Source of the DNA: Azorinus chamasolen
Taxonomy: Eukaryota > Mollusca > Bivalvia > Cardiida > Solecurtidae
Length of the DNA stretch: 64,000 nt
Direction of reading: 5' to 3'
Assembly: GCA_963576725.1 (NCBI GenBank)
Contig: OY755246.1
Coordinates: forward strand, 78,650,540 to 78,714,539
How positions within the stretch are numbered: position 1 is the first letter of the stretch; every line of letters starts with the position of its first letter. Made by a program: the position numbers and the translations under genes. Of the stretch, positions 11,442-22,850 are shown one piece after another. Below the pieces are notes generated by a model, which was not told the origin of the DNA, ran no database searches, and saw only the letters and a program-made list of their open reading frames with translations.

Positions 11442-11594
11442 AGCAATGTGATAGTTTGGACTGCATATCAAATGTCACATGAAGATTGTGCAAGATTGTA
11501 ATGTGTGGGTTATAGATATATATATTCATTATCTCCTTTATGTAAACAGTGTATATATGTACATAACTGTCTGAGTGTCTAGCTACCTTAGAGT

Positions 11595-11757
11595 TTAACC
11601 CTATCAGCTCGGCCATACATGCACTGTCATTTGCAAACAGTGTAGACCCAGACCAGAGGGCTCCAAAAGGAGCCCTCTGATCAGGGTCTGCACGGTTTGC
11701 AAATGCAATATTCTCTAGCAAGTTTAAACCTTTCATACTGAGTGGACTGTATAGTTA
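11595..11757. mobile_element. Hairpin element, GTGTAGACC/GAGGG stem variant
   Basis: Starts TTAACCCTATCAG. Core 11,634-11,700: TTGCAAACAGTGTAGACCC, CAGAGGGCTCC-AAAA-GGAGCCCTCTG (perfect inner stem, 11,654-11,679), then GGTCTGCACGGTTTGCAA. Its stem differs from the main family at several paired positions. In copy B (46,930-47,090) part of the hairpin is deleted. Confidence 0.65.
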
Positions 11758-11759
11758 AA

Positions 11760-12470
11760 CACTAATGGGATATTCCATTGTAACAATGCTGGGTTGGAAG
11801 AGTTAAATACATGTATAAACCTTGTCCTGATATAATCATATAGGAGTCCTCTGATCTAATATTTGGGGTAACCAATGTGAACAAGATGTTTATAAACAAG
11901 TATTTTGAATTATTTGTTAGTTTTGGCTACCAATGATCAATAATTGGGCAATTAAGTTTAGTTTTGTATAGATCTCTTATTACCCTTTGTAGTTTGTCTG
12001 TACATACCTATTTTAGTTGTATATTTCAATGTCTCCTCAATGTAAACTGTGTACATACCTGATGATTGCAATCTTAGAGTTTAAACACAGTAGAACCTGT
12101 ATTGAGCGATTTCATGTCAAATCAAGTATTTTGACTTCTTAATGATCAGTAATTGAACAGGTTTTATAGTTTTATTGACAGTACACAGTGTATATCAGTA
12201 TATCTCTATCTAGTTAACATTGTAAATTGCCTGTACATACATATTACAGGCAATTTTTGGCATTTGGGATAGGCCATTAGTAGAAATATTTAACCCTTCG
12301 AATGCTGACTTTCCAAATGGAATGATCAACCATTGTTTTGCTGAGCATGTTTCTGAACGGCAAACAGCTCAGACCCTGAACAGAGGGCGTCTGCTTGTGA
12401 CCTCTGATCTTGGTATACATGGTTTGTAAATAACTGTTAACAAAATATTACAGTATTTCAATCAGTATTA
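11760..12470. other. Intergenic, no gene seen
   Basis: Matches 47,100-47,400 of copy B in its first half. A worn hairpin element at 12,290-12,440 (TTTAACCCTTCGAATG, CAAACAGCTCAGACCC, TGATCTTGG) is the only recognisable item. Confidence 0.4.
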
Positions 12471-12865
12471 ATATTTAACTTTCTATGCATTAAACTGACT
12501 CAGACCAGGTTCTGTATATTACCTGTAGTCTGATCTAGGTCTACATTGTTTACAAACTTGCACCTGTAAACAGATGGAAACATTTATATGAAGTTTGTAA
12601 ACCACATTAAATTGGCTCAGACCAGTGGCTGTATGTTAATGTGATCTGGGTCTTCAGTTTTCAAATACTAGATAGCAACTGGATAATGTATTGCTAACAA
12701 TACAGAATTGACTCAGACCAATGACTGTTTTTAAGTCTGATCTTGGTCTACACTGTTTGCAAATGCCGGTTAACAATGGGATACTGTATTGATAACAGAC
12801 TTGGCCAAGACCCATGATTGTATACTTGTTTAATCTGGGTCTACACTGTTTGTCAGTTTGGATCA
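12470..12865 (+). repeat. Tandem repeat of ~100-125 bp with ACTCAGACCA core
   Basis: About four units, each with GACTCAGACCAGTGRCTGT..., TGATCTGGGTCTACACTGTT and a CAACTGGATAATGTATTGC-type stretch. It appears derived from a hairpin element that lost its left stem. Copy B match: 47,595-47,935. Confidence 0.6.
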
Positions 12866-13070
12866 AAAAATCGATATTATAGGTAGATGCACAGTGACAT
12901 TGTCACCCGGTCGACTAGTCTGGGTGTCTGAACCCTTAGGGTGTGGGGACCGAGTATGTAAGGCATTTGCAAACAGTGTAGACCAAGATCAAACGATTCG
13001 TGAGGGAGTCATCTGGCAAGAGTCTGTACAGTCATTTTCTTTCAGTGATAGATTTTGATAGATTTTTTGT

Positions 13071-13295
13071 TTAACCCTTTCCTTCCTGAATGCATTTTCG
13101 TGCATTTGCATATAGAGTAGACCCAGATCAGATGGCTCCTGCTTCTGTTTGCTTTTGACATGATGTGGATTTGATTCTACTGTTTTTGTTAAAGCAAAAC
13201 AATCAGTTGAAATTTTTAATTTTATAAAAGTTGAACAAATAAATATTCATTATGTCATTATTTCTGACAGGAATACAGAACAGGGAAATGGTTAA
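13071..13295. mobile_element. TTAA-flanked hairpin element, opposite orientation
   Basis: TTAACCCTTTCC at left, GGGAAATGGTTAA at right, 225 bp. The hairpin lies near the left end (TGCATATAGAGTAGACCC...), with its right arm partly lost. In copy B the same element is split by a later 253-bp insertion (48,360-48,612). Confidence 0.65.
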
Positions 13296-13550
13296 TTAAT
13301 ATCCAGAATTGGAGGAGTCAGTTTATAGGTTAAATGTACATCTGTGTCTATATTTTCATTTTTAACAAAAACATGATCCACATGTACATAGTTTATATTC
13401 TTTTGTGGTTATACTCGGATATACTCGGCATGGGATCTTGTTTCAAACTGTATATTTCAAAGTGAACAGACCTTGAAGTGTATTTACAACAGTTCTGTAC
13501 CATGGCCTTGATATGTGCTTTTGATTATACTGTAATGGTCGTTTGAATTT

Positions 13551-13765
13551 TAACTCTTTGCACGCTACATGTAAGTAATTGTTGTCTGCAAAAGTTGGCG
13601 TCTATGACACAGTCTTACAAAAAAATCTGAATTGTATTTCTAAAACCATGATCAGAAAACGAACCAGTCTGGATCATGATGGAATCTCAAGTTTCTCGAC
13701 ATCTAATCAGGATCCAAATTGTTTATTTAAGTAATCACAAGTTCGCCACTAGCGTGTAAAGATCT
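13551..13765. mobile_element. Short TIR element, GCACGCTA ends
   Basis: Left end TTAACTCTTTGCACGCTA, right end TAGCGTGTAAAGATC, giving an imperfect inverted repeat, ~210 bp. Present in copy B at ~51,243-51,460 with the right end changed. Probably another TTAA-type non-autonomous element; no gene inside. Confidence 0.5.
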
Positions 13766-14242
13766 TGTACATACTATAGGTTTGTTTTTCATATGTATTA
13801 ATAAATATGTTGTTAAAGAGTTAAATCACACGTACATAATATACACACATTTTTTTTCATGTTGATTTGTACATGTATTATTGTAAAGAGGTAAATTACT
13901 TCTGGTACACCTTATACGCAAAGGTGTTGTTTCAAGTAAACTAGTGCATGTAGTGTTTCCTTTTTGTCAATACAGTGGAACTTTGATACATGTATGTCAA
14001 ACTTCAATACAGCTCGAGTTAAAAATTCTATCCCTTCAAAATGTTGTAATAGATAATTCATCACTGCACATATCTAAAAACACATAGGACAGTTTGATGC
14101 AGGTCGCAGTTAATGCTGAATGCTCCTACTGTCAACCAGCATTAAACTTGTCACATATCCTGATTCAAACTCCCTTGGGGTTATAATTATGGTCGAGATA
14201 TCGAGGTTCAAGTGTATATCATCTACAGTAAATCCCCTCTAA
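13766..14242. other. Intergenic, AT-rich, no gene seen
   Basis: Repeated TACATGTATT and GTAAAGAGTTAAATTAC motifs, shared with 51,470-51,790 of copy B, where they are locally multiplied. Nothing else recognised. Confidence 0.4.
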
Positions 14243-14394
14243 TTGGACTTTAATGGACTGCGGTGGCTTTCCTCCATGAAACATATATGATATGACGTCA
14301 TGAATATTAATTACATTAATTTGCTATAATAGCACATGGATACAGTAATATTTAGCCATGACAGAAACTGTAGAATCATATATATGTTATATCA

Positions 14395-14660
14395 TAAGCA
14401 AATAGAGCAGACCCTGAGGTCTCCTCTGTTTGCAAAGGCGTAGAAAGGCGTATTTATGGAGTAAAGGGTTACGTTTTAATCTTGCATGTAAACACGTGAC
14501 GTGTTTGCCATAACAGAAACTGTAAAGTCAGATATCTATAATTCCATTTTAAGCAAACAGAACAGACCTTGATCAGACAGCTTCTACAGGAGCCCTCTGA
14601 TCTCGGCCTACACTGTTTGTACAGGTGTGAAAAGGATACCAGGGAAAGGTTTAAGCAATC
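14395..14660. mobile_element. Two hairpin elements in unit 1
   Basis: At 14,397-14,440 a hairpin has lost its tip (GCAAATAGAGCAGACCCTGA directly joined to GGTCTCCTCTGTTTGC). At 14,552-14,622 a full hairpin reads AAGCAAACAGAACAGACC ... CTTCTACAGGAGCC. Both recur in unit 2 (19,715-19,950). Confidence 0.6.
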
Positions 14661-14959
14661 AACTGCTTTATCAGACACCTGTGTTTACTTTCAGTTATTT
14701 ACTTGGGGTTAATTACATGGCAATGTAATTAATTAAATTACAATTACATTCATAAAAGGTCAATTACCATTACAATTACAATTACATGGGTTTTTATTAA
14801 TGTAATTAATTAAATTACAATTACTTTGTCAAATGTAATTAATTACATCTCAATTACTTTCAAAAGGCTGGCAACAAGAAATGTTTTAGAAATGTTTAAG
14901 AAAACAAGTTTATTAAGTAACACAATTAGTACATGTACATGTACATGTAAGTATGCATG

Positions 14960-14961
<2 letters not shown>

Positions 14962-14991
<30 letters not shown>

Positions 14992-15690
14992 CATACATAC
15001 ATACATGCATACATACATACATACATACATACATACATACATACATACATACATACATACATACATACATACATACATACATACATACATACATACATAC
15101 ATACATACATACATACATACATACATACATACATACATACATACATACATACATACATACATACATACATACATACATACATACATACATACATACATAC
15201 ATACATACATACATACATACATACATACATACATACATACATACATACATACATACATACATACATACATACATACATACATACATACATACATACATAC
15301 ATACATACATACATACATACATACATACATACATACATACATACATACATACATACATACATACATACATACATACATACATACATACATACATACATAC
15401 ATACATACATACATACATACATACATACATACATACATACATACATACATACATACATACATACATACATACATACATACATACATACATACATACATAC
15501 ATACATACATACATACATACATACATACATACATACATACATACATACATACATACATACATACATACATACATACATACATACATACATACATACATAC
15601 ATACACATACATACATACATACATACATACATACATACATACATACATACATACTACATACATACATACATACATACATACATACATACA
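14962..15690 (+). repeat. (TACA)n microsatellite, ~730 bp
   Basis: About 180 tetranucleotide copies, with single interruptions near 15,006, 15,604 and 15,653. The unit of 4 makes the repeat open in several frames on both strands (Tyr-Ile-His-Thr and Met-Tyr-Val-Cys peptides); these are not genes. Confidence 0.97.
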
Positions 15691-15699
15691 AGTTCATGT

Positions 15700-16915
15700 A
15701 TCAAAGGTATTTTTATAAACAGCTTTAAGTGCTCACTGGATATACATACCAATATACAAAAGAGTAAATCTTCATCAGAAAGCTGTCATAAACATGTTAT
15801 ACACAGATGTCTGATCAGGGTCTACACTGATTCTAACTTTTCATACATAATCTGGAATACTGCAGATCTGCCATACCAGTAAATATCAGGACTGGGGAAA
15901 AACGTTTTTTATCCAATAAAACTATCTTGCAACTTGTTAAGAGTTCAGACAACAAACCCATCTTTTACACTAGACACTGTAAGTTCAAAATTTTCTTCAA
16001 CTTTTGATTAATATGAAACAGTTGTAACAAAGGAGCAGACATAGAATTTAGCTTACGTCATTTGTTAGCAGGCAAAGGGTTATACAATGTATGGTCACTG
16101 CATTTTGCTTTCTGTGGTCAGTCAGGTGTCACAGTGTCTATTGTCAATAGTATAATTATCACAGGTAAAGGTGTCAATGCAAACCTCTTTTGGCTGTACA
16201 TGTAGGTATTCAATTATCATTCTGGATACTTGTAGTCCGCCAAACTTTAAATAACTCTTCCAACACAATATACTTGTTCATATTGCACTGATGACACTTG
16301 AAAACAATATATACCCAGATCAAAGCGCTGCTATAGGAGCCCTTTGAAAAGGGTCTGCACTGTTTGAAATATTACTCTTAGTCTAGGTTTTGTTTCTAAG
16401 TCCAAAAATACAACACAATGAACACATTCCCATTAAATGCAGAAATTAAATGCAGATTAAATCCGTTTTGATATGTTATATGACAAAGTAAATTTAAGAA
16501 AACAATGTAGACTAAATGAGCTGTCGCAGTAGGGTATGTACTGATAGCAATGTAGACTTATGTACCGGTAATGTCTGTTCTCTTTGCTCATAATGGAAGA
16601 ATGAATATTACAATTTTACCAGTTTCATGATTTGATGTGTTTAATTATTCAACGGGGTATAATTATAAAACCCTGACTGAAGCAGATTAATAATTTGCAA
16701 AATATGATTTCATTCAATTGAATATATATGTTATTTGAACTTGTCTGTGTACTAAACAATATAATACATGTACACTGAAATAACATTTGTTATTTACTCA
16801 CTTTCTCCATGGATTCAGTGTTTAAAAATTAAATCTATTATTCTGATTCAGTGTTTAAAAATTTAAATCTATTAAAATCACCGAATGGCTATGCTTTATA
16901 GCGTAAATAACCAAA
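15700..16915. other. Interior of the 2.4-kb insertion, no gene
   Basis: Contains hairpin-family pieces at ~15,800-15,835 and 16,305-16,368. The second has a CAAAGCGCTGCTATAGGAGC core with CCCTTTG, pairing as an AAAG/CTTT stem variant. A 40-bp direct repeat lies at 16,815-16,880 (GATTCAGTGTTTAAAAATT). No transposase-like frame. Confidence 0.5.
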
Positions 16916-17188
16916 GTAATTGAGAAGTAATTGAAAAGCAATTGTTCAGTACACCTAATTTTTCACTGTAATTAATTACATTAGAATTACATGTAATTAA
17001 AATATCACTCAATTACACATTACTTCAATTACATCGAAATAATGTAATTAACTGTAATTAATTACAATTACAATTTTAATTACCCCAGGTCTGTTTACTT
17101 TAGAGGGTCTCTACTGTATGCGTTATAAAGCCAGCTGGTAACTGTAAGGTTGCAATCTCCTATTTTAACCCTTTTCGTCATATAAACC

Positions 17189-17895
17189 TTTATTATGCCC
17201 CCGCCTTTATGCAACGGGGCATTAAGTTTTACCCTTGTCCATCTGTCCGTCCGTCCGTCTGTACGTATGTTCGTCGGTACGTCCGAAATTTTCGTCAAGG
17301 ATTTCTTGGCTTGTGTAAGGTGGAATGATTTTATATTTTGTCTGAAGCATTATCATACTGACTTGTAACGTGTCTCCCCTTTTTAGGTATGTCGTCCATC
17401 TACTCCCTGTTTGCCGACACTTTGATTGAAATTTGGTGATTGTTTAATGACAAAAAGTTTCGTGAAAGATTTCTTCGCTTGTATAAGGTTGAATGATTAC
17501 ATATTTGGTCTGAAGCATAATCATAGTGAGTTGTACAGTGTCTCTCCTTTTCAGGGCTGTCATTTATCTACTTCCCGTTTGCTGACACTTTGTTTTGGTG
17601 ATTGTTTAATGACCAAATTGTCGTGAAAGATTTCTTCGCTTGTGTTAGCTGTAATGTTTTGATATTTGGTACTACCCTTGTCCATCAGTCCGTCCGTCTG
17701 TATGTATGTACGTCCGTACGTCCGAAATTTTCGTTAAGTATTTCTTGGCTTGTGTAAGGTGGAATGATTTGATATTTGGTCTGAAGCATAATCATAGTGA
17801 GGCGTACCGTGTCTCCCCTTTTAAAGTATGTCGTTCATCTACTTCCTGTTTGCTGGCGAGGGCATCCGTGTCCCATGGACACATTTTCTTTTATT
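17189..17895 (+). repeat. Pearl-like dispersed repeat, TTATGCCCC start
   Basis: Begins TTATGCCCCCGCC, has a CCGTCCGTCCGT microsatellite, then four tandem units of ~150 bp (TTTCTTGGCTTGTGTAAGG, ATTTGGTCTGAAGCATAATC, TACTTCCTGTTTGC) and ends near GGGCATCCGTGTCCCATGG. The second copy is at 20,101-20,775. Such microsatellite-plus-tandem-core elements are known in bivalves as non-autonomous Helitron-type pearl elements (family placement inferred). Confidence 0.65.
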
Positions 17896-18160
17896 TTTTA
17901 CACATTTGCCAACAGAGTAGACCCAGATCAGACAGATCCTATAAGAACCATCTAATCAGGCTCTGTTCTGTTTTCTAATGGGATTTGATAGATCTGTTTC
18001 TTTATTATCTGCAACGGCTACAGTGTTCTACCTTCATAAATAATTACACATATTTTGTCCATAAATATCCAGTAGGTATTGACATTTTTAGTACACATAT
18101 AGCATGAGTATTCATGTAAGAAATAATAATGTCATGGATATTCATTAGATCAATTTTAAA
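17896..18160. mobile_element. Hairpin element in unit 1
   Basis: Core 17,907-17,975 (CAACAGAGTAGACCC ... TCCTATAAGAACC), followed by CAGTAGGTATTGACATTT and TATTCATGTAAG. Unit 2 equivalent: 20,806-21,050. Confidence 0.55.
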
Positions 18161-18162
18161 GA

Positions 18163-18345
18163 AGCAATTTATTAACACGAGAAAATAATGAAGCAATTTA
18201 TTAACACGAGAAAATAATGAAGCAAATAATGAAGCAATTTATTAACACGAGAAAAATAATGAAGCAATTTATTAACACGAGAAAATAATGAAGCAATTTA
18301 TTAACACGAGAAAATAATGAAGCAATTTATTAACACGAGAAAAAA
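18163..18345 (+). repeat. 29-bp minisatellite
   Basis: About six or seven units of GAAGCAATTTATTAACACG plus AGAAAATAAT. Unit 2 has about four (21,057-21,168). Confidence 0.85.
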
Positions 18346-19407
18346 ACAGAATTTAAACTAAACTATTTCATAAGCAAACAGAACAGAGCAAACCGTGATC
18401 AGACCTGTGACTCCTACAGGAGCCCTCTGACTTGGGTCAACTGCATGAAAAGGCGTTTATATGATAAGAGTTAAGCATCCGCCTGTTTTTAAAGACCTCC
18501 ATGTTTATTAATTGAGTTAGTCACTTTAGAGGGGCTTTAATGTACATGTTAATTGTAAGTGAGTATGTTCTATTTTGTAACCTTTACTCCGTGAATATTC
18601 ACGTAAGAAATTGTGTGATCATGTATATTAACCCTTTACTCCATAGATATGTCTTTGCAGACCGAGTAGACCTAGATCAGACATCTCCTTCAGGAGCCAG
18701 CAGATCTGGGTGTGCTACGTAAATGCTTATGAAATATTGTAAATATGAAACTCTACAGTTTCTATTGTGGCAAAAATTTCCCATGTACATTTGCCATTAT
18801 AAGCGAATCTGATTAATATTCATGATATCATTATTTCTGACAAATATTCATAAAGTAAAGGGTTCAAGCAGGTGACCTTGTTATGCAACATGAAAGTCAA
18901 ACTGAAAGCTCTTTTGTACAATTTCGTTCATGGAAACACCTTTTCATTCTTCTGCAAACAGTGTAGGCCTAAACTAAGCTGAACACACTTACAACTTACT
19001 GAATAAATTGTGTTCTGTTTGTTTATATGAGCCATCTGATCTGAGTCTACGCTGTTTGCAAAGGCATGAACAAGCGTTTACATGAGGAAAACATTTTTAG
19101 CTGTTTACTCATTTATACTATCAGTATGCATCAACAGTGTTTGGGGATGTTTATGATTTTAGTTTTATAAATAAAATGTGCTCAACAAAGGGATGCAATT
19201 CTGATTAGTTACAAATAATAATATCTGATCCTGGTAGAGAAATAGTTTGCTGAATACTATCTGATCCTGGTAGAGAAATAGTAATAGTTTGTTGAACCGT
19301 TAATCTTCATAGAAGAGCATTTCATTTTCCCACTATTACAAATAGAGTATAGACACATATCAAATGACTCCTGTAGAGTATCTACATGTATGTCCTAATT
19401 CTATGTT
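18346..19407. other. Hairpin elements and intergenic DNA of unit 1
   Basis: No gene. Worn hairpins at 18,370-18,450, 18,657-18,720 and 18,955-19,060 belong to the main family; TTAACCCTTTACTCC occurs near 18,629. The same set recurs at 21,190-22,190. A 33-bp direct repeat ATCTGATCCTGGTAGAG is at 19,221 and 19,259. Confidence 0.5.
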
Positions 19408-19559
19408 TATTATCCCCTACCAAAGGCAGAGATTACTGTTTTGGGTATGTCCGTCCGACCGTCCTTCTGTCCATTCTTCCATCCGATGCCATATCTCTGT
19501 AACGGATTGACGGAATACAATGAATATCAACATGAATAATTGTTATCACTGGGGCATCG
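19408..19559 (+). repeat. Dispersed repeat, TTATCCCC start, truncated by the duplication junction
   Basis: TTATCCCCTACCAAAGGCAG, then GTCCGTCCGACCGTCC and a unit with CATATCTCTGTAACGGATTG. Cut at 19,559 by the start of unit 2. A fuller copy follows unit 2 (22,193-22,850). Confidence 0.65.
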
Positions 19560-22347
19560 TTGGACTTTAATGGACTGCATTGGCTTTCCTCCATGAAACA
19601 TATATGATGTGCCGTCATGAATATAAATTACATTAATTTGCTATAATAGCACAAGGATACAGTAATATTTAGCTATGACAGAAACTGTAGAATCATATCT
19701 ATATTATATCATAAGCAAATAGAGCAGACCCTGAGGTCTCCTTTGTTTGCAAAGGCGTAGAAAGGCGTATTTATGGAGTAAAGGGTTACGTTTTAATCTT
19801 GCATGTAAACACGTGACGTGTTTGCCATAACAGAAGCTGAAAAGTCAGATATCTATTATTCCATTTTAAGCAAACAGAACAGACCTTGATCAGACAGCTT
19901 TTACAGGAGCCCTCTGATCTCGGCCTACACTGTTTGTACAGGTGTGAAAAGGATACCAGGGAAAGGTTTAAGCAATCAACTGCTTTATCAGACACCTGTG
20001 TTTACTTTAGAGGGCCTCTACTGTATGCGTTATAAAGCCAGCTGGTAACTGTAAGGTTGCAAGCTCCTATTTTAACCCTTTTCTTCATATAAAGCCTTTT
20101 TTATGCCCCGCCTTTAGGCAACGGGGGCATTAAGTTTTACCCTTGTCCATCTGTCCGTCTGTACGTATGTTCGTCGGTACGTCCGAAATTTTCGTCAAGG
20201 ATGTGTTGGCTTGTGTAAGGTGGAATGATTTCATATTTCGTCTGAAGCATTATCATACTAACTTGTAACGTGTCTCCCCTTTTTAGGTATGTCGCCCATC
20301 TACTCCTGTTTGCCGACACTTTGATTGAAATTTGGTGATTGTTTAATGACAAAAAGTTTCGTGAAATATTTCATCGCTTGTATAAGTTTGAATGATTATA
20401 TATTTGGTCTGAAGCATAATCATAGTGAGTTGTACAGTGTCTCTCCTTTTCAGGGCTGTCATTTATCTACTTCCCGTTTGCTGACACTTTGATTTTGGTG
20501 ATTGTTTAATGACCAAAATTTTCGTGAAAGATTTCTTCGCTTGTGTAAGCTATAATGATTTGATATTTGGTACTACCCTTGTCCATCAGTCCGTCCGTCT
20601 GTACGTATGTACGTCCGTACGTCCGAATTTTTCGTTATGATTTCTTGGCTTGTGTAAGGTGGAATGATTTGATATTTGATCTGAAGTATAATCATAGTGA
20701 GTTGTACCGTGTCTCCCCTTTTAAAGTCTGTCGTTCATCTACTTCCTGTTTGCTGGCGAGGGCATCCGTGTCCCATGGACACATTTTATTTTATTTTTTA
20801 CACATTTGCCAACAGAGTAGACCCAGATCAGACAGCTCCTATAAGAACCATCTAATCAGGCTCTGTTCTGTTTTCTAATGGGATTTGATAGATCTGTTTC
20901 TTTATTATCTGCAATGGCTACAGTGTTCTACCTTCATAAATAATTACACATATTTTGTCCATAAATATCCAGTAGGTATTGACATTTTAGTACACATATA
21001 GCATGAGTATTCATGTAAGAAATAATAATGTCATGGATATTCATTAGATCAATTTTAATGAAGCAATTTATTAACACAAGAAAATAATGAAGCAATTTAT
21101 TAACACGAGAAAATAATGAAGCAATTTATTAACACAAGAAAATAAGCAATTTATTAACCCGAGAAAAAAACAGAATTTAAACTAAACTATTCCATAAGCA
21201 AACAGAACAGAGCAAACCGTGATCAGACCTGTGACTCCTACAGGAGCCGTCTGACTTGGGTCAACTGCATGAAAAGGCGTTTATATGATAAGGGTTAAGC
21301 AACCACCTGTTTTTAAAGACCTCCATGTTTATTAATTGAGTTTGTCACTTTAGAGGGGCTTTACTGTACATGTTAATTGTAAGTGAGTATGTTCTATTTT
21401 GTAACCTTTACCCCATGAATATTCACGTAAGAAATTGTGTGATCGTGTATATAAACCCTTTACTCCATAGATATGCCTTTGCAGACCGAGTAGACCTAGA
21501 TCAGACAACTCCTTCAGGAGCCAGCAGATCTGGGTGTGCTACGTGAATGCTTATGAAATATTGTAAATATGAAACTCTACAGTTTCTATTGTGGCCAAAA
21601 TTTCCCATGTACATTTGCCATTATAAGCGAATCTGATTAATATTCATGATGTCATTATTTCTGACAAATATTCATGAAGTAAAGGGTTCAAGCAGGTGAC
21701 CTTGTCATGCAACATGAAGGTCAAACTGGAAGCTCTTTTGTACAATTTCGTTCATGGAAACACCTTTTCACTCTTCTGCAAACAGTGTAGGCCTACACTA
21801 AACTAAACACAATTACAACTTACTGAATAAATTTGTGTTCTGTTTGTTTATATGAGCCATCTGATCTGAGTCTACACTGTTTGCAAAGGCATGAACAAGC
21901 GTTTACATGAGGAAAACATTTTAAGCTGTTTACTCATTTATACTATCAGTATGCATCAACAGTGTGCTCAACAAAGGGATGTAATTCTGATTAGTTACAA
22001 ATAATAATATCTAATCCTGGATGAGAAATAGTTTGCTGAATACTATCTGATCCTGGTAGAGAAATAGTAATAGTTTGTTAAAACATTAACCTTCATAGAA
22101 GAGCATTTCATTTTCCCACTATTACAAATAGAGTATAGACAGATATCAAATGACTCCTGTAGATTATCTACATGTATGCCCGAATTCTATGTTTATTATC
22201 CCCTTCCAAAGGCAGAGGGATACTGATTTGGGTATGTCCGTCCGGCCGTCCTTCTGTCCATTCTTCCATCCGATGCCATATCTCTGGAACGGATTGACAG
22301 AATTCAATGAATATCAGCATGAATAATTGTTATCACTGGGGCATCGT
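19560..22347 (+). repeat. Local tandem duplication, unit 2
   Basis: Repeats 14,243-14,691 plus 17,092-19,559 without the 2.4-kb insertion, so it shows the empty target site. Differences are mostly point changes and minisatellite length. Confidence 0.85.
20101..20775 (+). repeat. Pearl-like dispersed repeat (unit 2 copy)
   Basis: TTATGCCCCGCC start, CCGTCCGTC stretch, tandem ~150-bp units, same end as 17,895. Confidence 0.6.
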
Positions 22348-22850
22348 TCCCATGTATTACTTTTTCAGATCGCTTGTGGAGTTATTGCCCTTTTATACGC
22401 AAAAATGACATGTTTCCCTGTCCAATGCCATATTTCTGTAACGGATTGATATAATTCAATGAAACTCCACATGAATAATTGTTATCACTGGGGCATCATT
22501 CCCATGTATTACTTTTTCAGATCGCTTGTGACATTAGGAGTTATTGCCCTTTTATACGCAAATATCACATTTTTTCCGTCTGATGCCATAATATCTCCGC
22601 AACAGATTGACAGAATTCAATGAAACTCAACATGAATATTTGTTATCACTGGAGCATCATTCCCAATTACAATTCACTTGTAATATTTAGAAGTTATTGC
22701 CCCTTGATACTCAAAAATCATATATTTTTTTCCGTCTAATTCTATATCTCTATATTCTATGTGGCGTTAAGGAGTTGTTCCCCTTTGATACACAATAATC
22801 ATATATTTATTACCCTCATCCCCTGCTAAAAGCAGAGGGATACTGTTTTA
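22193..22850 (+). repeat. Dispersed repeat with ~150-bp tandem core
   Basis: TTATCCCCTTCCAAAGGCAG start, GTCCGTCCGGCCGTCC, then three to four units with TGCCATATYTCTGTAACGG, TGAATAATTGTTATCACTGG and ATTGCCCTTTTATACGC. Ends near CCCCTGCTAAAAGCAGAGGG, the complement-like match of its start. Confidence 0.65.

Larger units (their letters stand above)
14692..17091. mobile_element. 2.4-kb insertion with AATTAC-rich ends (possible hAT-type non-autonomous element)
   Basis: Unit 2 gives the empty site: TGTTTACTTTAGAGGG is continuous at about 20,000, whereas in unit 1 TGTTTACTTT occurs on both sides of the insertion (14,682-14,691 and 17,092-17,101), so an ~8-10 bp target duplication. The ends are inverted and rich in TGTAATTAATTA, with TTGGGGTTAATTA at left and TAATTACCCCAGG at right. 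An 8-bp duplication and GGGGT-type ends fit hAT elements, but no transposase is visible. The inside holds a long microsatellite and two hairpin-family remnants. Confidence 0.6.
14243..19559 (+). repeat. Local tandem duplication, unit 1 (interrupted by a 2.4-kb insertion)
   Basis: Starts TTGGACTTTAATGGACTGC and ends ACTGGGGCATCGT. Unit 2 (19560-22347) follows directly with the same start and a matching end. Without the insertion, the units are about 2.9 and 2.8 kb. Only copy A has them. Confidence 0.85.

Noticed and set aside
14826..15882. Five overlapping ~230-310 aa frames of Tyr-Ile-His-Thr or Met-Tyr-Val-Cys
   Set aside because: A tetranucleotide repeat without a stop is open in all frames of both strands; no gene.
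18163..18345. Regular short repeats that might suggest a CRISPR array
   Set aside because: Units are contiguous 29-bp minisatellite copies without unique spacers, in an animal genome.
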